This document shows positions 32,865 through 42,255 of a stretch of DNA of 64,000 bases, one piece after another. Source of the DNA: Pseudaeromonas paramecii (GTDB taxonomy: Bacteria > Pseudomonadota > Gammaproteobacteria > Enterobacterales > Aeromonadaceae); the NCBI RefSeq assembly GCF_039540575.1, contig NZ_BAABFC010000022.1, positions 23,140 to 87,139 of the forward strand. The letters are read 5' to 3'. The notes below the pieces were generated by a model. That model searched no databases and was not told the origin of the DNA. It saw nothing but the letters and a program-made list of their open reading frames with translations. Position numbers and translations under genes: made by a program. Position 1 is the first letter of the stretch, and every line of letters starts with the position of its first letter.

Positions 32865-34271
32865 TTAGTGTGTCGTCAGCCCCTGCCAGTTGCCCCCTAA
32901 GGCGACGATAAGATTGACGCTGGCCACCTGCAGGCTGGCCTGCAGGGACAAGACGCTCTGCTGCTGGCTCAGGCTGGTATTTTGGGTGGTGGCCACATCC
33001 AGATAATCAATCATGCCGGCCTTGTACTGATTCAAGGTCACCCGGGCCGACTCCTTGGCCGCCTCGCTGGCCCGCTGCTGCACCGCCAGCTGCTGTTGCA
33101 GGGTGTCGACCGCCACCAGGTAATCCTCCACTTCCGCAAAGGCCTCCAGCACCGTCTGCCGGTAGCTGGCCACGCTGGCGTCATAGGCCGCCTCGGCCTG
33201 CTTGACCTGGGCACCGGTGGCGCCGAAGTCCAGCAGGGTGCCACTTAATGATGGCCCCAGCGACCAGGTGCGGCTGGGCAGGCTGATGAGATCCTGCAGT
33301 ACGCTGCTCTCAAACCCGGCGCTGGCGCTCAAGGTCAGATCCGGATAATAGGCCGCCTGGGCCACGCCGATGGCGGCATTGGCCGCCGCCACGTTGCGCT
33401 CGGCATAGGCGATGTCCGGGCGGCGTTCCAGCAGCTGGGAGGGCAAGGTGACCGGCGGAGTGGGAATGTGCAGCACCAACTGCGGCTGGGCCGGCAGCGA
33501 GAAGCGGGCGGGCGGTTGCCCCGTCAGCACGGCGATGGCGTGCTCCAGCTGGGCTCGCTGCAGCTGCAGATCCAGGCGGGAGGCCCGGGTGCTCTCAAGT
33601 AAAGTCTGGGCCTGGGCCAGGCCGGCACGGGACTCGGTGCCCGCCCGGTAGCGGTTGCCCATCACGGTGACATAGCGTTCATAGGCCTGGATGCTCTGCT
33701 CATACAGGGCGATGCGCGCATCCAGCACCCTCAGCTGGAAATAATACTGCGCCAGGGAGGACTGGGCACTCAAGGTGATGTTGGCAAGCTCCGCCTCGCT
33801 GGCCTGGGCACTGGCCTGATACTGCTCCAGCCCCCGCCGGATCTTGCCCCACAGATCCAGCTCCCAGCTGCTGGTGGCCAGCCCGGCCGTATAGGTGTTA
33901 TCGGTACTCTGAGCCGTGCCCTTGCGCGTCACCCCGGCATTGCCGCTGAGGCTGGGGAACAGGCTGGCCTGGGCCTGCTGCACCAGGGCCTGGGCCTGGC
34001 GATAATTGGCCTCGTACTGGGCCACGTTCTGGTTGGAGATCACCACCTGGCGCAGCAGCTTATCCAGCTCCGAGTCCTGGTAGAGCGCCCACCAGGGCCC
34101 CTTGCTCAGGTCGTCCTGGGGCCTGGCCTGACTCCAGCCCTTGGCCTCCTTGAAGGCCGGGGTGGTGATGACGTCGGGCTTGTGATAATCCGGCCCCACG
34201 CTGCAGCCGGTCAGGCCCATGCCCAGCATGAGTGCCAGCGCCAGTGTCGAAATCTTGCATGTCCTATTCAT
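32865..34271 (-). CDS. RND efflux outer-membrane lipoprotein (NodT/OprM family)
   Basis: Channel component of a tripartite efflux pump. The 468 residues have a lipoprotein signal with lipobox LTGC (Cys23), followed by SVGPDYHKP as in OprM and NodT proteins, and two repeated long-helical halves typical of the TolC fold. It is the last gene of the operon, 14 bases after the second RND subunit. This means the system does not rely on a separate TolC. The substrate range is unknown. Confidence 0.93.
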   Translation of the reverse strand: MNRTCKISTLALALMLGMGLTGCSVGPDYHKPDVITTPAFKEAKGWSQARPQDDLSKGPWWALYQDSELDKLLRQVVISNQNVAQYEANYRQAQALVQQAQASLFPSLSGNAGVTRKGTAQSTDNTYTAGLATSSWELDLWGKIRRGLEQYQASAQASEAELANITLSAQSSLAQYYFQLRVLDARIALYEQSIQAYERYVTVMGNRYRAGTESRAGLAQAQTLLESTRASRLDLQLQRAQLEHAIAVLTGQPPARFSLPAQPQLVLHIPTPPVTLPSQLLERRPDIAYAERNVAAANAAIGVAQAAYYPDLTLSASAGFESSVLQDLISLPSRTWSLGPSLSGTLLDFGATGAQVKQAEAAYDASVASYRQTVLEAFAEVEDYLVAVDTLQQQLAVQQRASEAAKESARVTLNQYKAGMIDYLDVATTQNTSLSQQQSVLSLQASLQVASVNLIVALGGNWQGLTTH

Positions 34272-34285
34272 AACCGTCCTGCCGA

Positions 34286-37200
34286 TTAACGGGTGGCGAA
34301 GCGCTGCCAGAAGGCCCGCCCACCTTGACTGAGTCTATCCAGATACAGGTACACCACAGGGGTGGTAAACAGGGTCAGCAACTGGCTCAGGGCCAGGCCG
34401 CCAGTGATGGCGATCCCCAGGGGGCTGCGCAAGTCCGCATCGCCACTGGTGCTGATGGCCAGGGGCAAGGCGCCGAAGAAGGCTGCCAGGGTCGTCATCA
34501 TGATGGGGCGAAAACGCATCAGGCAGGCCTTGAGAATGGCCTCCTCGGGGGAGAGTCCCTGCTGGCGCTCCGCCATCAGGGCGAAGTCGATCATCATGAT
34601 GGCGTTCTTCTTGACGATGCCGATGAGCAGCAGGATGCCGATCAGCGCAATCACCGTCAGCTGCTGGCCGGTGAGGATCAGCAGCAGCAGGGCCCCCACC
34701 CCGGCCGATGGCAGGGTGGAGAGTATGGTCAAGGGGTGAATGAAGCTCTCGTACAGCATCCCCAGCACGATATACACCGCCAGCAGGGCGGCCAAGATCA
34801 GCCAGGGCATGGCCTGGGTCAGCTCGGAGAACTGCTTGGCGGTACCGGCGAACTCCCGCTGTAGGCTGTCCGGCAGCCCGATCTGCACCATGGCGGTCTG
34901 AATGGCGGCCTGGGCCTGCTGCAGGGAGACGCCATCGGCCAGGTCGAAGGCGATGGTGCTGGCCGCCGACTGCCCCTGGTGGCTCACCGACAAGGGCGAG
35001 GTACCACCACTCAGCTGGGCGAAGGCGCTCAACGGCACCGCCTCCCCGTCGTCGTTCACCAGCTGCAGCTGGTTCAGCACCTCCGGCTCCTGGGTGAATT
35101 CCGGCGTCAACCCCAGCACCACATGGTACTGGTTCCAGGTCTGGTACAGGGTCACCACCTGCCGCTGACTGAAGGCGTTGGTGAGGAAGGTGTCCAGCTG
35201 CTTGACCGAGAGGCCAAGCCGGGAGGCCTTGTCTCTGTCGATGGTCAGCATCACCGACTGACCGCCGTCTTCGGCGTCGGCATCCACGCTGGTCAACTCC
35301 GGCAACTTGGCCAGCGCCGCCTTGGCCTGGGGTGTCCAGGTGCGCAGCAGTGCCAGATCATCCGCCATCAGGCTGTACTGATAGGAGGCATTGGCGCTGC
35401 GCCCGCCGACCCGCAGATCCTGGGCCGGCATCAGGAACAGTTGCACCCCGGGTTCCAACCCCCGGGCCTTGGCCATCAGGCGATTGGCAATCTCCGAAGC
35501 ATTGGCCGTGCGGCTGTCCGCGGGTTTGAGGGTGACAAACAGGTTGGCGGAGTTGCGCGAGCCGAAGGCCCCGCTGCCGGTAGAGCCCGCCACCATGGCC
35601 ACATCCGGATCGGACTCCACCAGCTTGGAGAAGGTCAGCACCTTGGGCCGCATGGACTGGAACGACACGTTCTGATCCGCCCGCAGGGCACCGATGAGCA
35701 AGCCGGTATCCTGGTTGGGGAAGAAGCCCTTCTGGATGGCCGAATAGAGAAACACATTGAGCACTATGGTGAGTAGCAAGCTCAGCAGGGTCCAGCGAGG
35801 ATGACGCAGCACCCAGTGCAGGCCCCGCTCATAGCCAGCCAGCAGATGCTCGAGCCCTGCCTCGATGGCGCGGTACAGGCGGTTAGGCACCCGGGTCAGG
35901 TTCTGCCGCCGCAACAGGCGGGCGCAGAGCATGGGGGTCAGGGTCACCGACACCACCATGGAGATCACCAGCGCCACCGTCAGGGTGACGGCAAACTCCC
36001 GGAACAGCCGCCCGACGATGCCGCCCATCAGCAGGATGGGAATAAACACCGCCACCAGGGAGAGCGTCATGGAGAGCACGGTGAAGCCCACCTCCTTGGC
36101 CCCCTTCAAGGCCGCCCGCAACGGCGAATAGCCCCGCTCTATGTAGCGCATTATGTTCTCCAGCACCACGATGGCGTCGTCCACCACGAAGCCGGTGGCG
36201 ATGATGAGGGCCATCAGGGAGAGGATGTCCAGGCTGTAACCGAACAGGTACATGAAGGCGAAAGTGCCCACCAGGGAGACCGGCAGCGCCAGGGCCGGGA
36301 TCAGCATGGCGTTGAAGTTGCGCAAGAAGACGAACACCACCCCGATCACCAGCGCCACGGCGATGAGCAAGGTCTCCTGGGTGTCATTGAGTGAGGAGCG
36401 GATGGAGCCGGAGCGGTCGATCACCAGTTGCAGCGAGATGTCCGCCGGGATGGAGGCCCGCAGTTGTGGCAACAGGGCCTTCACCGCCTCCGTGGTCTCC
36501 AGCATGTTGGAGCCGGCCTGGCGGGTGATCATCATCATCACCGCCGGCTGCTGGTTGTAGTAGCCCTGGTTGAACTGATCCTCCACCGAATCATAGACGT
36601 TGGCCACGTCCCCCAGGTGTACCGCCTGCCCGTCCTGATAGCTGACCACCAGGTTGCGGTAGTCCGCCGCCTTGAGCAGCTGGCCATTGCTGGTGATCAT
36701 CCAGGAGTGATCCTCCCCCTGCAAGTAGCCCTTGGGCAGCGCCGTGCTGCTGTTGGCCACGGCGGCCCGCACCGTGTCGAGCGCCAGGCCGTAGTGGGTC
36801 AGCTGCTGGGGTTTGAGCTCGATGCGTACCGCCGGCAGGGCGCTGCCGCTGACGCTGACGCTGCCCACACCGTTCACCTGGGCGATCTTCTGCTGCAGCT
36901 TGCTGTAGGCCAAATCGTACAGCTCGCCGCTGCTGCGCAGATCCGAGGTCAGCACCAGCCCCAGGATGGGGGCATCCGAGGGGTTGGCCTTACGGTAGGT
37001 GGGCAACGAGGGCATGCTGGTGGGCAGCAGGCCCTGGGCGGCATTGATGGCCGCCTGCACATCCCGCGCCGCGCCGTCGATGTTGCGGTTCAGATCAAAC
37101 TGGATGATGAGCCGGGTGGAGCCCTGGGAGCTGCGGGAACTCAGCTCTGTGATGCCGGCGATCTGCCCCAGGGTGCGCTCCAGCGGGCTGGCCACCGTCG

Positions 37201-37381
37201 CGGCCATGGTCTCCGGACTGGCCCCCGGCAGGCTGGCGCTCACCATGATGGTGGGAAAGTCCACCTGAGGCAGCGAGGCCACCGGCAGCAGGCGATAGCC
37301 CACCACCCCCAGCAGCACCAGGGCCAGAGTCAGCAGCAGGGTCGCCACCGGCCGCAGGATAAAGAGGCGTGAGATGTTCAT
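34286..37381 (-). CDS. RND multidrug transporter subunit, MdtC-like
   Basis: A 1031-residue inner-membrane proton-driven transporter of the HAE1 RND family. It begins MNISRLFILRPVATLLL and has the twelve-helix plan with two large periplasmic loops. The proton-relay pair Asp-Asp is in GFVVDDAIVVLENI of the fourth helix. GSTRLIIQFDLNRNIDGAARD and the start motif resemble MdtC of the MdtABC system, in which two different RND proteins form a heterotrimer. It overlaps the MdtB-like gene by ATGA, which supports co-assembly. Confidence 0.92.
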   Translation of the reverse strand: MNISRLFILRPVATLLLTLALVLLGVVGYRLLPVASLPQVDFPTIMVSASLPGASPETMAATVASPLERTLGQIAGITELSSRSSQGSTRLIIQFDLNRNIDGAARDVQAAINAAQGLLPTSMPSLPTYRKANPSDAPILGLVLTSDLRSSGELYDLAYSKLQQKIAQVNGVGSVSVSGSALPAVRIELKPQQLTHYGLALDTVRAAVANSSTALPKGYLQGEDHSWMITSNGQLLKAADYRNLVVSYQDGQAVHLGDVANVYDSVEDQFNQGYYNQQPAVMMMITRQAGSNMLETTEAVKALLPQLRASIPADISLQLVIDRSGSIRSSLNDTQETLLIAVALVIGVVFVFLRNFNAMLIPALALPVSLVGTFAFMYLFGYSLDILSLMALIIATGFVVDDAIVVLENIMRYIERGYSPLRAALKGAKEVGFTVLSMTLSLVAVFIPILLMGGIVGRLFREFAVTLTVALVISMVVSVTLTPMLCARLLRRQNLTRVPNRLYRAIEAGLEHLLAGYERGLHWVLRHPRWTLLSLLLTIVLNVFLYSAIQKGFFPNQDTGLLIGALRADQNVSFQSMRPKVLTFSKLVESDPDVAMVAGSTGSGAFGSRNSANLFVTLKPADSRTANASEIANRLMAKARGLEPGVQLFLMPAQDLRVGGRSANASYQYSLMADDLALLRTWTPQAKAALAKLPELTSVDADAEDGGQSVMLTIDRDKASRLGLSVKQLDTFLTNAFSQRQVVTLYQTWNQYHVVLGLTPEFTQEPEVLNQLQLVNDDGEAVPLSAFAQLSGGTSPLSVSHQGQSAASTIAFDLADGVSLQQAQAAIQTAMVQIGLPDSLQREFAGTAKQFSELTQAMPWLILAALLAVYIVLGMLYESFIHPLTILSTLPSAGVGALLLLILTGQQLTVIALIGILLLIGIVKKNAIMMIDFALMAERQQGLSPEEAILKACLMRFRPIMMTTLAAFFGALPLAISTSGDADLRSPLGIAITGGLALSQLLTLFTTPVVYLYLDRLSQGGRAFWQRFATR

Positions 37382-40300
37382 GAGCGGCTGCTACCACCCA
37401 CGCCTTGCCAGATGCGGCGACTGCGCAGGGCCAGCCGATCAAACCACAGATAGATGACCGGGGTGGAAAAGAGGGTCAGCACCTGGCTGAACACCAGGCC
37501 GCCGACGATGACGAGGCCCAGGGGGCGGCGCAGCTCGGCGCCGGAGCCCTGGGCCAGCATCAGGGGCAGCGCCCCTAATAACGCCGCCATTGTGGTCATC
37601 AGTATGGGGCGAAACCGCAGCAGGCAGGCCTGATGAATGGCGTCCCGCGGGCTCATCTTGAGCTTGTTCTCCGCCTCCAGGGCGAAGTCGATCATCATGA
37701 TGGCGTTCTTCTTGACGATGCCGATGAGCAGGATCACGCCGATGAGGGCGATCAGGCTGAACTCGGTGCGCGCCAGCATCAGGGTCAACAGGGCCCCCAC
37801 CGCCGCCGACGGCAGGGTGGAGAGAATGGTGACCGGGTGGATGAAGCTCTCGTAGAGGATGCCCAGCACCACGTACATGGTCAGCAGGGCCGCCAAAATC
37901 AGCCACAGGGTGTTGCCGGTGGCGGCGGTGAAGGCCGCCGCCTCCCCCTGATAGCGCAAGGTGATGGTGGACGGCATGGCCAGCGTCTGGGTCAGTTCCT
38001 GGATCCTGGCCTGGGCATCGCTCAATGAGTAGCCGTCGTTGAGGTTGAACGACAGGGTCACCGCCGGCAGCTGGTTGAGCCGCACATGGGCCAGGGAACC
38101 GGTGCGCTGATGGATGGTGGCGATGGACGTCAGCTTGACCATGGGGGTGCTGCCATCGCTGCTGGTGCCGGCCAGGTAGATGTCATCCAGGGAGGCCGGG
38201 GAGTTCTGGTAGCTGGGTTCCACCTCCAGCACCACCCGGTACTGGTTGGCCTGGGTGAAGATGGTGGAGATGAGCCGCTGGCCGAAGGCGTTATACAGGG
38301 CGGTATCCACATCCGATGCCGTGATGCCGTAGCGGGCCGCCGCGGCGCGGTTGAGTTCCACATAGGCCACCTGCCCCTGATCCTGCAGGTTGCTCACCAC
38401 GTGGTTGAACTCGGCCGAGGCGTTCATGGCGTCCACCAGCTTGGGGCTGAAGCTCACCAGGTGCTCGCTGTCGATGTCATCCAGGGTCAGCTGGTACTGG
38501 CTGGGGGTCACCTGGGCGTTGACCGACAGATCCTGGCTCGCCTGCAGGTAGAGATGGATGCCCGGCACCTGGGCACAGGCCTGCTGCAGCTCGGCGATGA
38601 TCTCGTCGGCCCGCTGGCTGCGCGCCTCGATGGGCTTCAAGGCGATCTGCAGCCGACCGTTGTTCAGGCTGGCGTTGCTGCCGTCAACGCCTATGGTGGA
38701 GGCCACCTGATCCACGTTGGGATTGGCTTGGATGAGCTTGACCAGCTGCTGCTGCCGCTGGGCCATCTGGGCGAAGGAGACGTTCTGCGAGGCCACCGAG
38801 ATCCCCTGGATCATGCCGGTGTCCTCACTGGGGAAGAAGCCCTTGGGGCTCAGCACATACAGCAGCCCAGTCACCCCCACCAGGCCGCAGGAGATGAGCA
38901 GGGTCAGCCGCTGGTGGTTGAGCACCCAGCCCAGGGCCTTGTCATAGGCCGCCACCAGGCGATCGAACAGCTCCCCGCCCTTGCGGTAGAAGCGGCTCTG
39001 CCGCTCCTCGGGGATGTGGCGCAGCAGATAGGCGCACAGCATGGGCGTCAGGCTCAAGGAGACCAGCATGGAGACGAAGATGGAGACCGCCAGCGTGATG
39101 GCGAACTCGCGAAACAGCCGGCCCACCAGGTCCCCCATGAACAGCAATGGGATGAGCACGGCGATGAGGGAGAAGGTCAGGGAGATGATGGTGAAACCTA
39201 TCTGCCGCGAGCCCTTCAGGGCCGCATTGAAGGGGGTCTCCCCCTCCTCCATGTGACGGTTGATGTTCTCCACCATGACGATGGCGTCGTCGATGACAAA
39301 GCCGGTGGCGATGGTCAGAGCCATCAGGGTCAGGTTGTTGAGGCTAAACCCCGCCAGGTACATGACGCCGAAGGTGCCCAAGAGCGACAAGGGCACTGCC
39401 ACGCTGGGGATGAAGGTGGCGGGCAGGTTACGCAGAAACAAAAACGTCACCATGATGACCAGGGCGATGGCCAGGCACAGCTCGAACTGCACGTCGGCGA
39501 TGGCAGCGCGGATGGTCTGGGTGCGATCCGCCAGCACCGCCAGGCTCACCCCCTCGGGCAGGGACTGCTGCAGCGCCGGCAGCTGGGCCTTGATGCTATC
39601 CACCACCTCGATGACGTTGGCGCCGGGCTGACGCTGCACATGGATGACGATGGCCGGGCTGTGATTAGCCCAGGCGGACTGGAAGCTGTTCTCCGGCGCT
39701 TCTTCGATGCTGGCTACCTGCTTCAGGCGCAGGGCCGCGCCATTCTGGTAGGCCAGGATCAGCTCGCCGTACTCACTGGCGTTGCGCAGCTGATCGTTGG
39801 CATCGATGGTGAAGGAGTGGAACTGGCCATCAAGGCCTCCCTTGGAGCCATTGACGTTGCTGTTGTTCACCAGGGTGTAGATGTCCTGCAGGGTCAGGCC
39901 ATGGGCCGCCAGCGCCTGGGGATTGGCGCGGATGCGGATGGCGGGCTGGTGCCCACCGGCCAGGGTGACCATGCCCACGCCGTTGATCTGGGCGAGCTTC
40001 AAGGCGATGCGGGTGTTCACCAGATCCTGCACCCGGGTCAGGGGCAGGCTATCGGAGGTGGCCGCCAGTATGATGACGGCGCTGTCTGCCGGATTGACCT
40101 TCTTGTAGGTGGGCGGATTGGGCAGATCGTCGGGCAACAGGCTGTTGGCGGCGTTGATGGCGGCCTGCACCTCCTGCTCCGCCACGTCCAAGGAGAGCGC
40201 GAGACTGAAGGTTAGCGTGATGACGGAGGCCCCGCCTGAGCTGGTGGAGACCATCTGGCTCAAGCCCGACATCTGGCCTAATTGCCGTTCCAACGGCGCC

Positions 40301-40491
40301 GTGACCGAGGCGGCCATGATGTCGGGGCTGGCCCCCGGGTAGAGGGTGGTCACCTGTATGGTGGGATAGTCCACCTGGGGCAGCGCCGAGGTGCCCAGCA
40401 GCCGATAGGCGAACACCCCTGAGAGCAGCACGGCCAGCATCAGCAGCAGGGTCGCCACCGGCCGCCGGATAAACAGCTCGGAGGGATTCAT
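37378..40491 (-). CDS. RND multidrug transporter subunit, MdtB-like
   Basis: A 1037-residue RND transporter, the partner of the MdtC-like protein. It begins MNPSELFIRRPVATLLLMLA, has the same topology, and keeps the Asp pair in GFVIDDAIVMVENINRHMEEG. Sequence around LFRRPVATxLL and SGLSQMVSTSSGGASVITL matches MdtB. Heteromeric MdtBC pumps export bile salts, novobiocin and similar compounds in E. coli; the substrate here is inferred only by family. ATGA overlaps join it to both neighbours. Confidence 0.92.
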   Translation of the reverse strand: MNPSELFIRRPVATLLLMLAVLLSGVFAYRLLGTSALPQVDYPTIQVTTLYPGASPDIMAASVTAPLERQLGQMSGLSQMVSTSSGGASVITLTFSLALSLDVAEQEVQAAINAANSLLPDDLPNPPTYKKVNPADSAVIILAATSDSLPLTRVQDLVNTRIALKLAQINGVGMVTLAGGHQPAIRIRANPQALAAHGLTLQDIYTLVNNSNVNGSKGGLDGQFHSFTIDANDQLRNASEYGELILAYQNGAALRLKQVASIEEAPENSFQSAWANHSPAIVIHVQRQPGANVIEVVDSIKAQLPALQQSLPEGVSLAVLADRTQTIRAAIADVQFELCLAIALVIMVTFLFLRNLPATFIPSVAVPLSLLGTFGVMYLAGFSLNNLTLMALTIATGFVIDDAIVMVENINRHMEEGETPFNAALKGSRQIGFTIISLTFSLIAVLIPLLFMGDLVGRLFREFAITLAVSIFVSMLVSLSLTPMLCAYLLRHIPEERQSRFYRKGGELFDRLVAAYDKALGWVLNHQRLTLLISCGLVGVTGLLYVLSPKGFFPSEDTGMIQGISVASQNVSFAQMAQRQQQLVKLIQANPNVDQVASTIGVDGSNASLNNGRLQIALKPIEARSQRADEIIAELQQACAQVPGIHLYLQASQDLSVNAQVTPSQYQLTLDDIDSEHLVSFSPKLVDAMNASAEFNHVVSNLQDQGQVAYVELNRAAAARYGITASDVDTALYNAFGQRLISTIFTQANQYRVVLEVEPSYQNSPASLDDIYLAGTSSDGSTPMVKLTSIATIHQRTGSLAHVRLNQLPAVTLSFNLNDGYSLSDAQARIQELTQTLAMPSTITLRYQGEAAAFTAATGNTLWLILAALLTMYVVLGILYESFIHPVTILSTLPSAAVGALLTLMLARTEFSLIALIGVILLIGIVKKNAIMMIDFALEAENKLKMSPRDAIHQACLLRFRPILMTTMAALLGALPLMLAQGSGAELRRPLGLVIVGGLVFSQVLTLFSTPVIYLWFDRLALRSRRIWQGVGGSSRS

Positions 40492-41693
40492 CGGCTCGAC
40501 TCGCTTCCGCTGGCGGCCTGGGCCAGCTGCACCTGCACGCCGTCCTTCAAGCTATCGATGCCGGCGGTCACCAGCCGCTCACCGCCCCTGAGGCCGTCGA
40601 GCACCGCCTGCTGCTCGCTGCCATACAGGGGGCCGACCGTGATGGTCTGGCGGCGGACCTTGTCATCCTCACCGATCACATAGACATAGTGGCCGTTGCT
40701 GGCCAGCTGGATGGCGGCGCGGCTCACCACCGGCACCTGGGGATAGTCACGGATCTGCAGCCGGACATTGACGAACTGGTTGGGATACAGGGCCTCGTCC
40801 TGATTGGCGAATAGGGCCTTCAGGGCCAGGGTGCCCGTGCTGGCGTCGATGCTGTTGCTCATGAAGTTGAGCTCGCCCTGGGCCAGCTGGGTCTGGTTGT
40901 CCTGATCCAGGGCGATGACGGTGAGCCGCTTGCCCGCCTGCAGCGCCTGACGCAGGCTCGGCACATAGGACTGGGGTACGCTGAAGGTCACGGCGATGGG
41001 GGTCACCTGGGTGATGGTGACCAGCCCAGTGGTGTCGGAGGCGTGCACCATGTTGCCCGGATCCACTAGTCTCAGCCCCACCCTCCCGCCGATGGGCGCC
41101 GTGATGCGGCTGTATTCCAGATCGAGCTTGGCGGCGGCGATCTGCGCCTTGTCGGAGGCCACCGCCCCCTGATACTGGGCCACGGTGGCGATCTGGCTCT
41201 CCAGATCCTGCTTGGCCAGGGAGTCCTGGGCATACAGGGTGCGGTAGCGGGCCAGGGTCAGCTGGGCGTTTTTCAACTGGGCCGCATCCTGGGCCAGGGC
41301 CCCCTGATACTGGGCCAGGGTGGCTTCGAAGCCGCGCGAGTCCAGGGTTGCCAACAGCTGGCCGGGCTTGACCATCTGTCCCTCGGTGAAGTGCACCGCC
41401 AGCAGCTGACCGTCCACCCGGCTGGTGACGGTGACCGCGGCGTTGGGCACGACCGTGCCCAGGGCGCTGACATATTCGGCCACATCGGCCAGGGTGACGG
41501 TATCCGCCTGCACCGGCACCACGCCGCCACCGAAGCCCCCGCCCCGCCGCATGGCGCTGCGCATGCCGCCCCCTTGCGCCCCCGGTGCGGTGGCCCCTTC
41601 CTCGGGCCAGTAGTGGACAATCAGCCCCCCCGCGGTGAGGAGCAAAACAAGCAGCAGGGTGAACGAAAGAATGCGCTTAGCCGTCATGGTCAT
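40488..41693 (-). CDS. RND periplasmic adaptor (membrane-fusion protein), MdtA-like
   Basis: Links the inner-membrane RND pump to the outer-membrane channel. The 401 residues have an N-terminal membrane anchor (about 8-27), a lipoyl/barrel-sandwich part (VTSRVDGQLLAVHFTEGQMV), a coiled-coil hairpin with repeated AQYQGALAQD-like heptads, and the beta-barrel domain with PIGGRVGLRLVDPGNMV. No lipobox is seen. I start at ATG 41693; a TTG five codons upstream keeps the frame open but lacks a ribosome-binding site. First gene of the mdtABC-oprM-type operon. Confidence 0.92.
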   Translation of the reverse strand: MTMTAKRILSFTLLLVLLLTAGGLIVHYWPEEGATAPGAQGGGMRSAMRRGGGFGGGVVPVQADTVTLADVAEYVSALGTVVPNAAVTVTSRVDGQLLAVHFTEGQMVKPGQLLATLDSRGFEATLAQYQGALAQDAAQLKNAQLTLARYRTLYAQDSLAKQDLESQIATVAQYQGAVASDKAQIAAAKLDLEYSRITAPIGGRVGLRLVDPGNMVHASDTTGLVTITQVTPIAVTFSVPQSYVPSLRQALQAGKRLTVIALDQDNQTQLAQGELNFMSNSIDASTGTLALKALFANQDEALYPNQFVNVRLQIRDYPQVPVVSRAAIQLASNGHYVYVIGEDDKVRRQTITVGPLYGSEQQAVLDGLRGGERLVTAGIDSLKDGVQVQLAQAASGSESSR

Positions 41694-41903
41694 GAGTCTG
41701 TCTGGCAAAAATGGAGGTCAAATAGGATGTTACCGTCTGTCCACGAGGAACGGGAGCAAGCGGTTGCCGTGGCTTATCCTAGCATCCAGACAGGGGCAGA
41801 CCTATGTCATGGGCGTGTTAATCCTTGGCAATCTGTGACAATCCCTGGCGAGAAAATGAGCCGGCTTGCGTAGAACAGCCCCCCGGCTCGTCAGGCGGCG
41901 GGA

Positions 41904-42110
41904 TCAGCCCTGGCTGGCGCGCCAGCGGGCCTGCAGCTCGGCCCACTGGGCACAGGCGTCGTAGCAGCGCTGGGCACAGGCCAGCAGATCGCCATAGGCC
42001 TCCGGCAGGCCGTCCTCCACCAGATCGTGCAACTCGCCGGCCTTCTCGGCGGCGATGCGCTTGGCCCGCTTCACCTCTTTGTTCAGTTGTTCCAGCTCCT
42101 CTGGCGCCAT
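41904..42110 (-). CDS. Small CCE_0567/DUF683-like protein
   Basis: A 68-residue helical protein starting MAPEELEQLNKEVKRAKRIA. The layout (EELExLxKEVKRxKxxA, then LHDLxEDGLP, then a helix with A..CYDA) matches the CCE_0567/DUF683 family of small metalloproteins normally encoded beside nifX and a ferredoxin in nitrogen-fixation clusters. It has Cys residues in LLACAQRCYDACAQW. No nif gene is visible, so it must have another role here. AGGAGG lies six bases ahead of ATG 42108-42110. A terminator separates it from the cation transporter upstream. Family assignment is from remembered pattern. Confidence 0.7.
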   Translation of the reverse strand: MAPEELEQLNKEVKRAKRIAAEKAGELHDLVEDGLPEAYGDLLACAQRCYDACAQWAELQARWRASQG

Positions 42111-42203
42111 GGTGTCCTCCTGATTGATTGAATCGTTCAGGCAGGGAATATCAAGGGCCATGCCAGGATTAGTCGCCTTATCTTTCAATCAGATAGAAAA
42201 AAA

Positions 42204-42233
42204 GGCGGGCCGCTTGTCACACAAGCGCCCGCC
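42204..42233 (-). terminator. Terminator after the cation transporter gene
   Basis: On the minus strand a 13-bp stem with one bulged base (42221-42233 with 42204-42217) is followed by a run of T residues, 22 bases after the transporter stop. It would end the transcript from 43359. Confidence 0.88.
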
Positions 42234-42255
42234 CCTTGAGGCATAACCGACAGGA

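Noticed and set aside
38086..40215. Open frame of 709 codons opposite the MdtB-like gene
   Set aside because: Product is Gln/His/Gly-rich with no domain pattern; it is an antisense shadow of the RND transporter.
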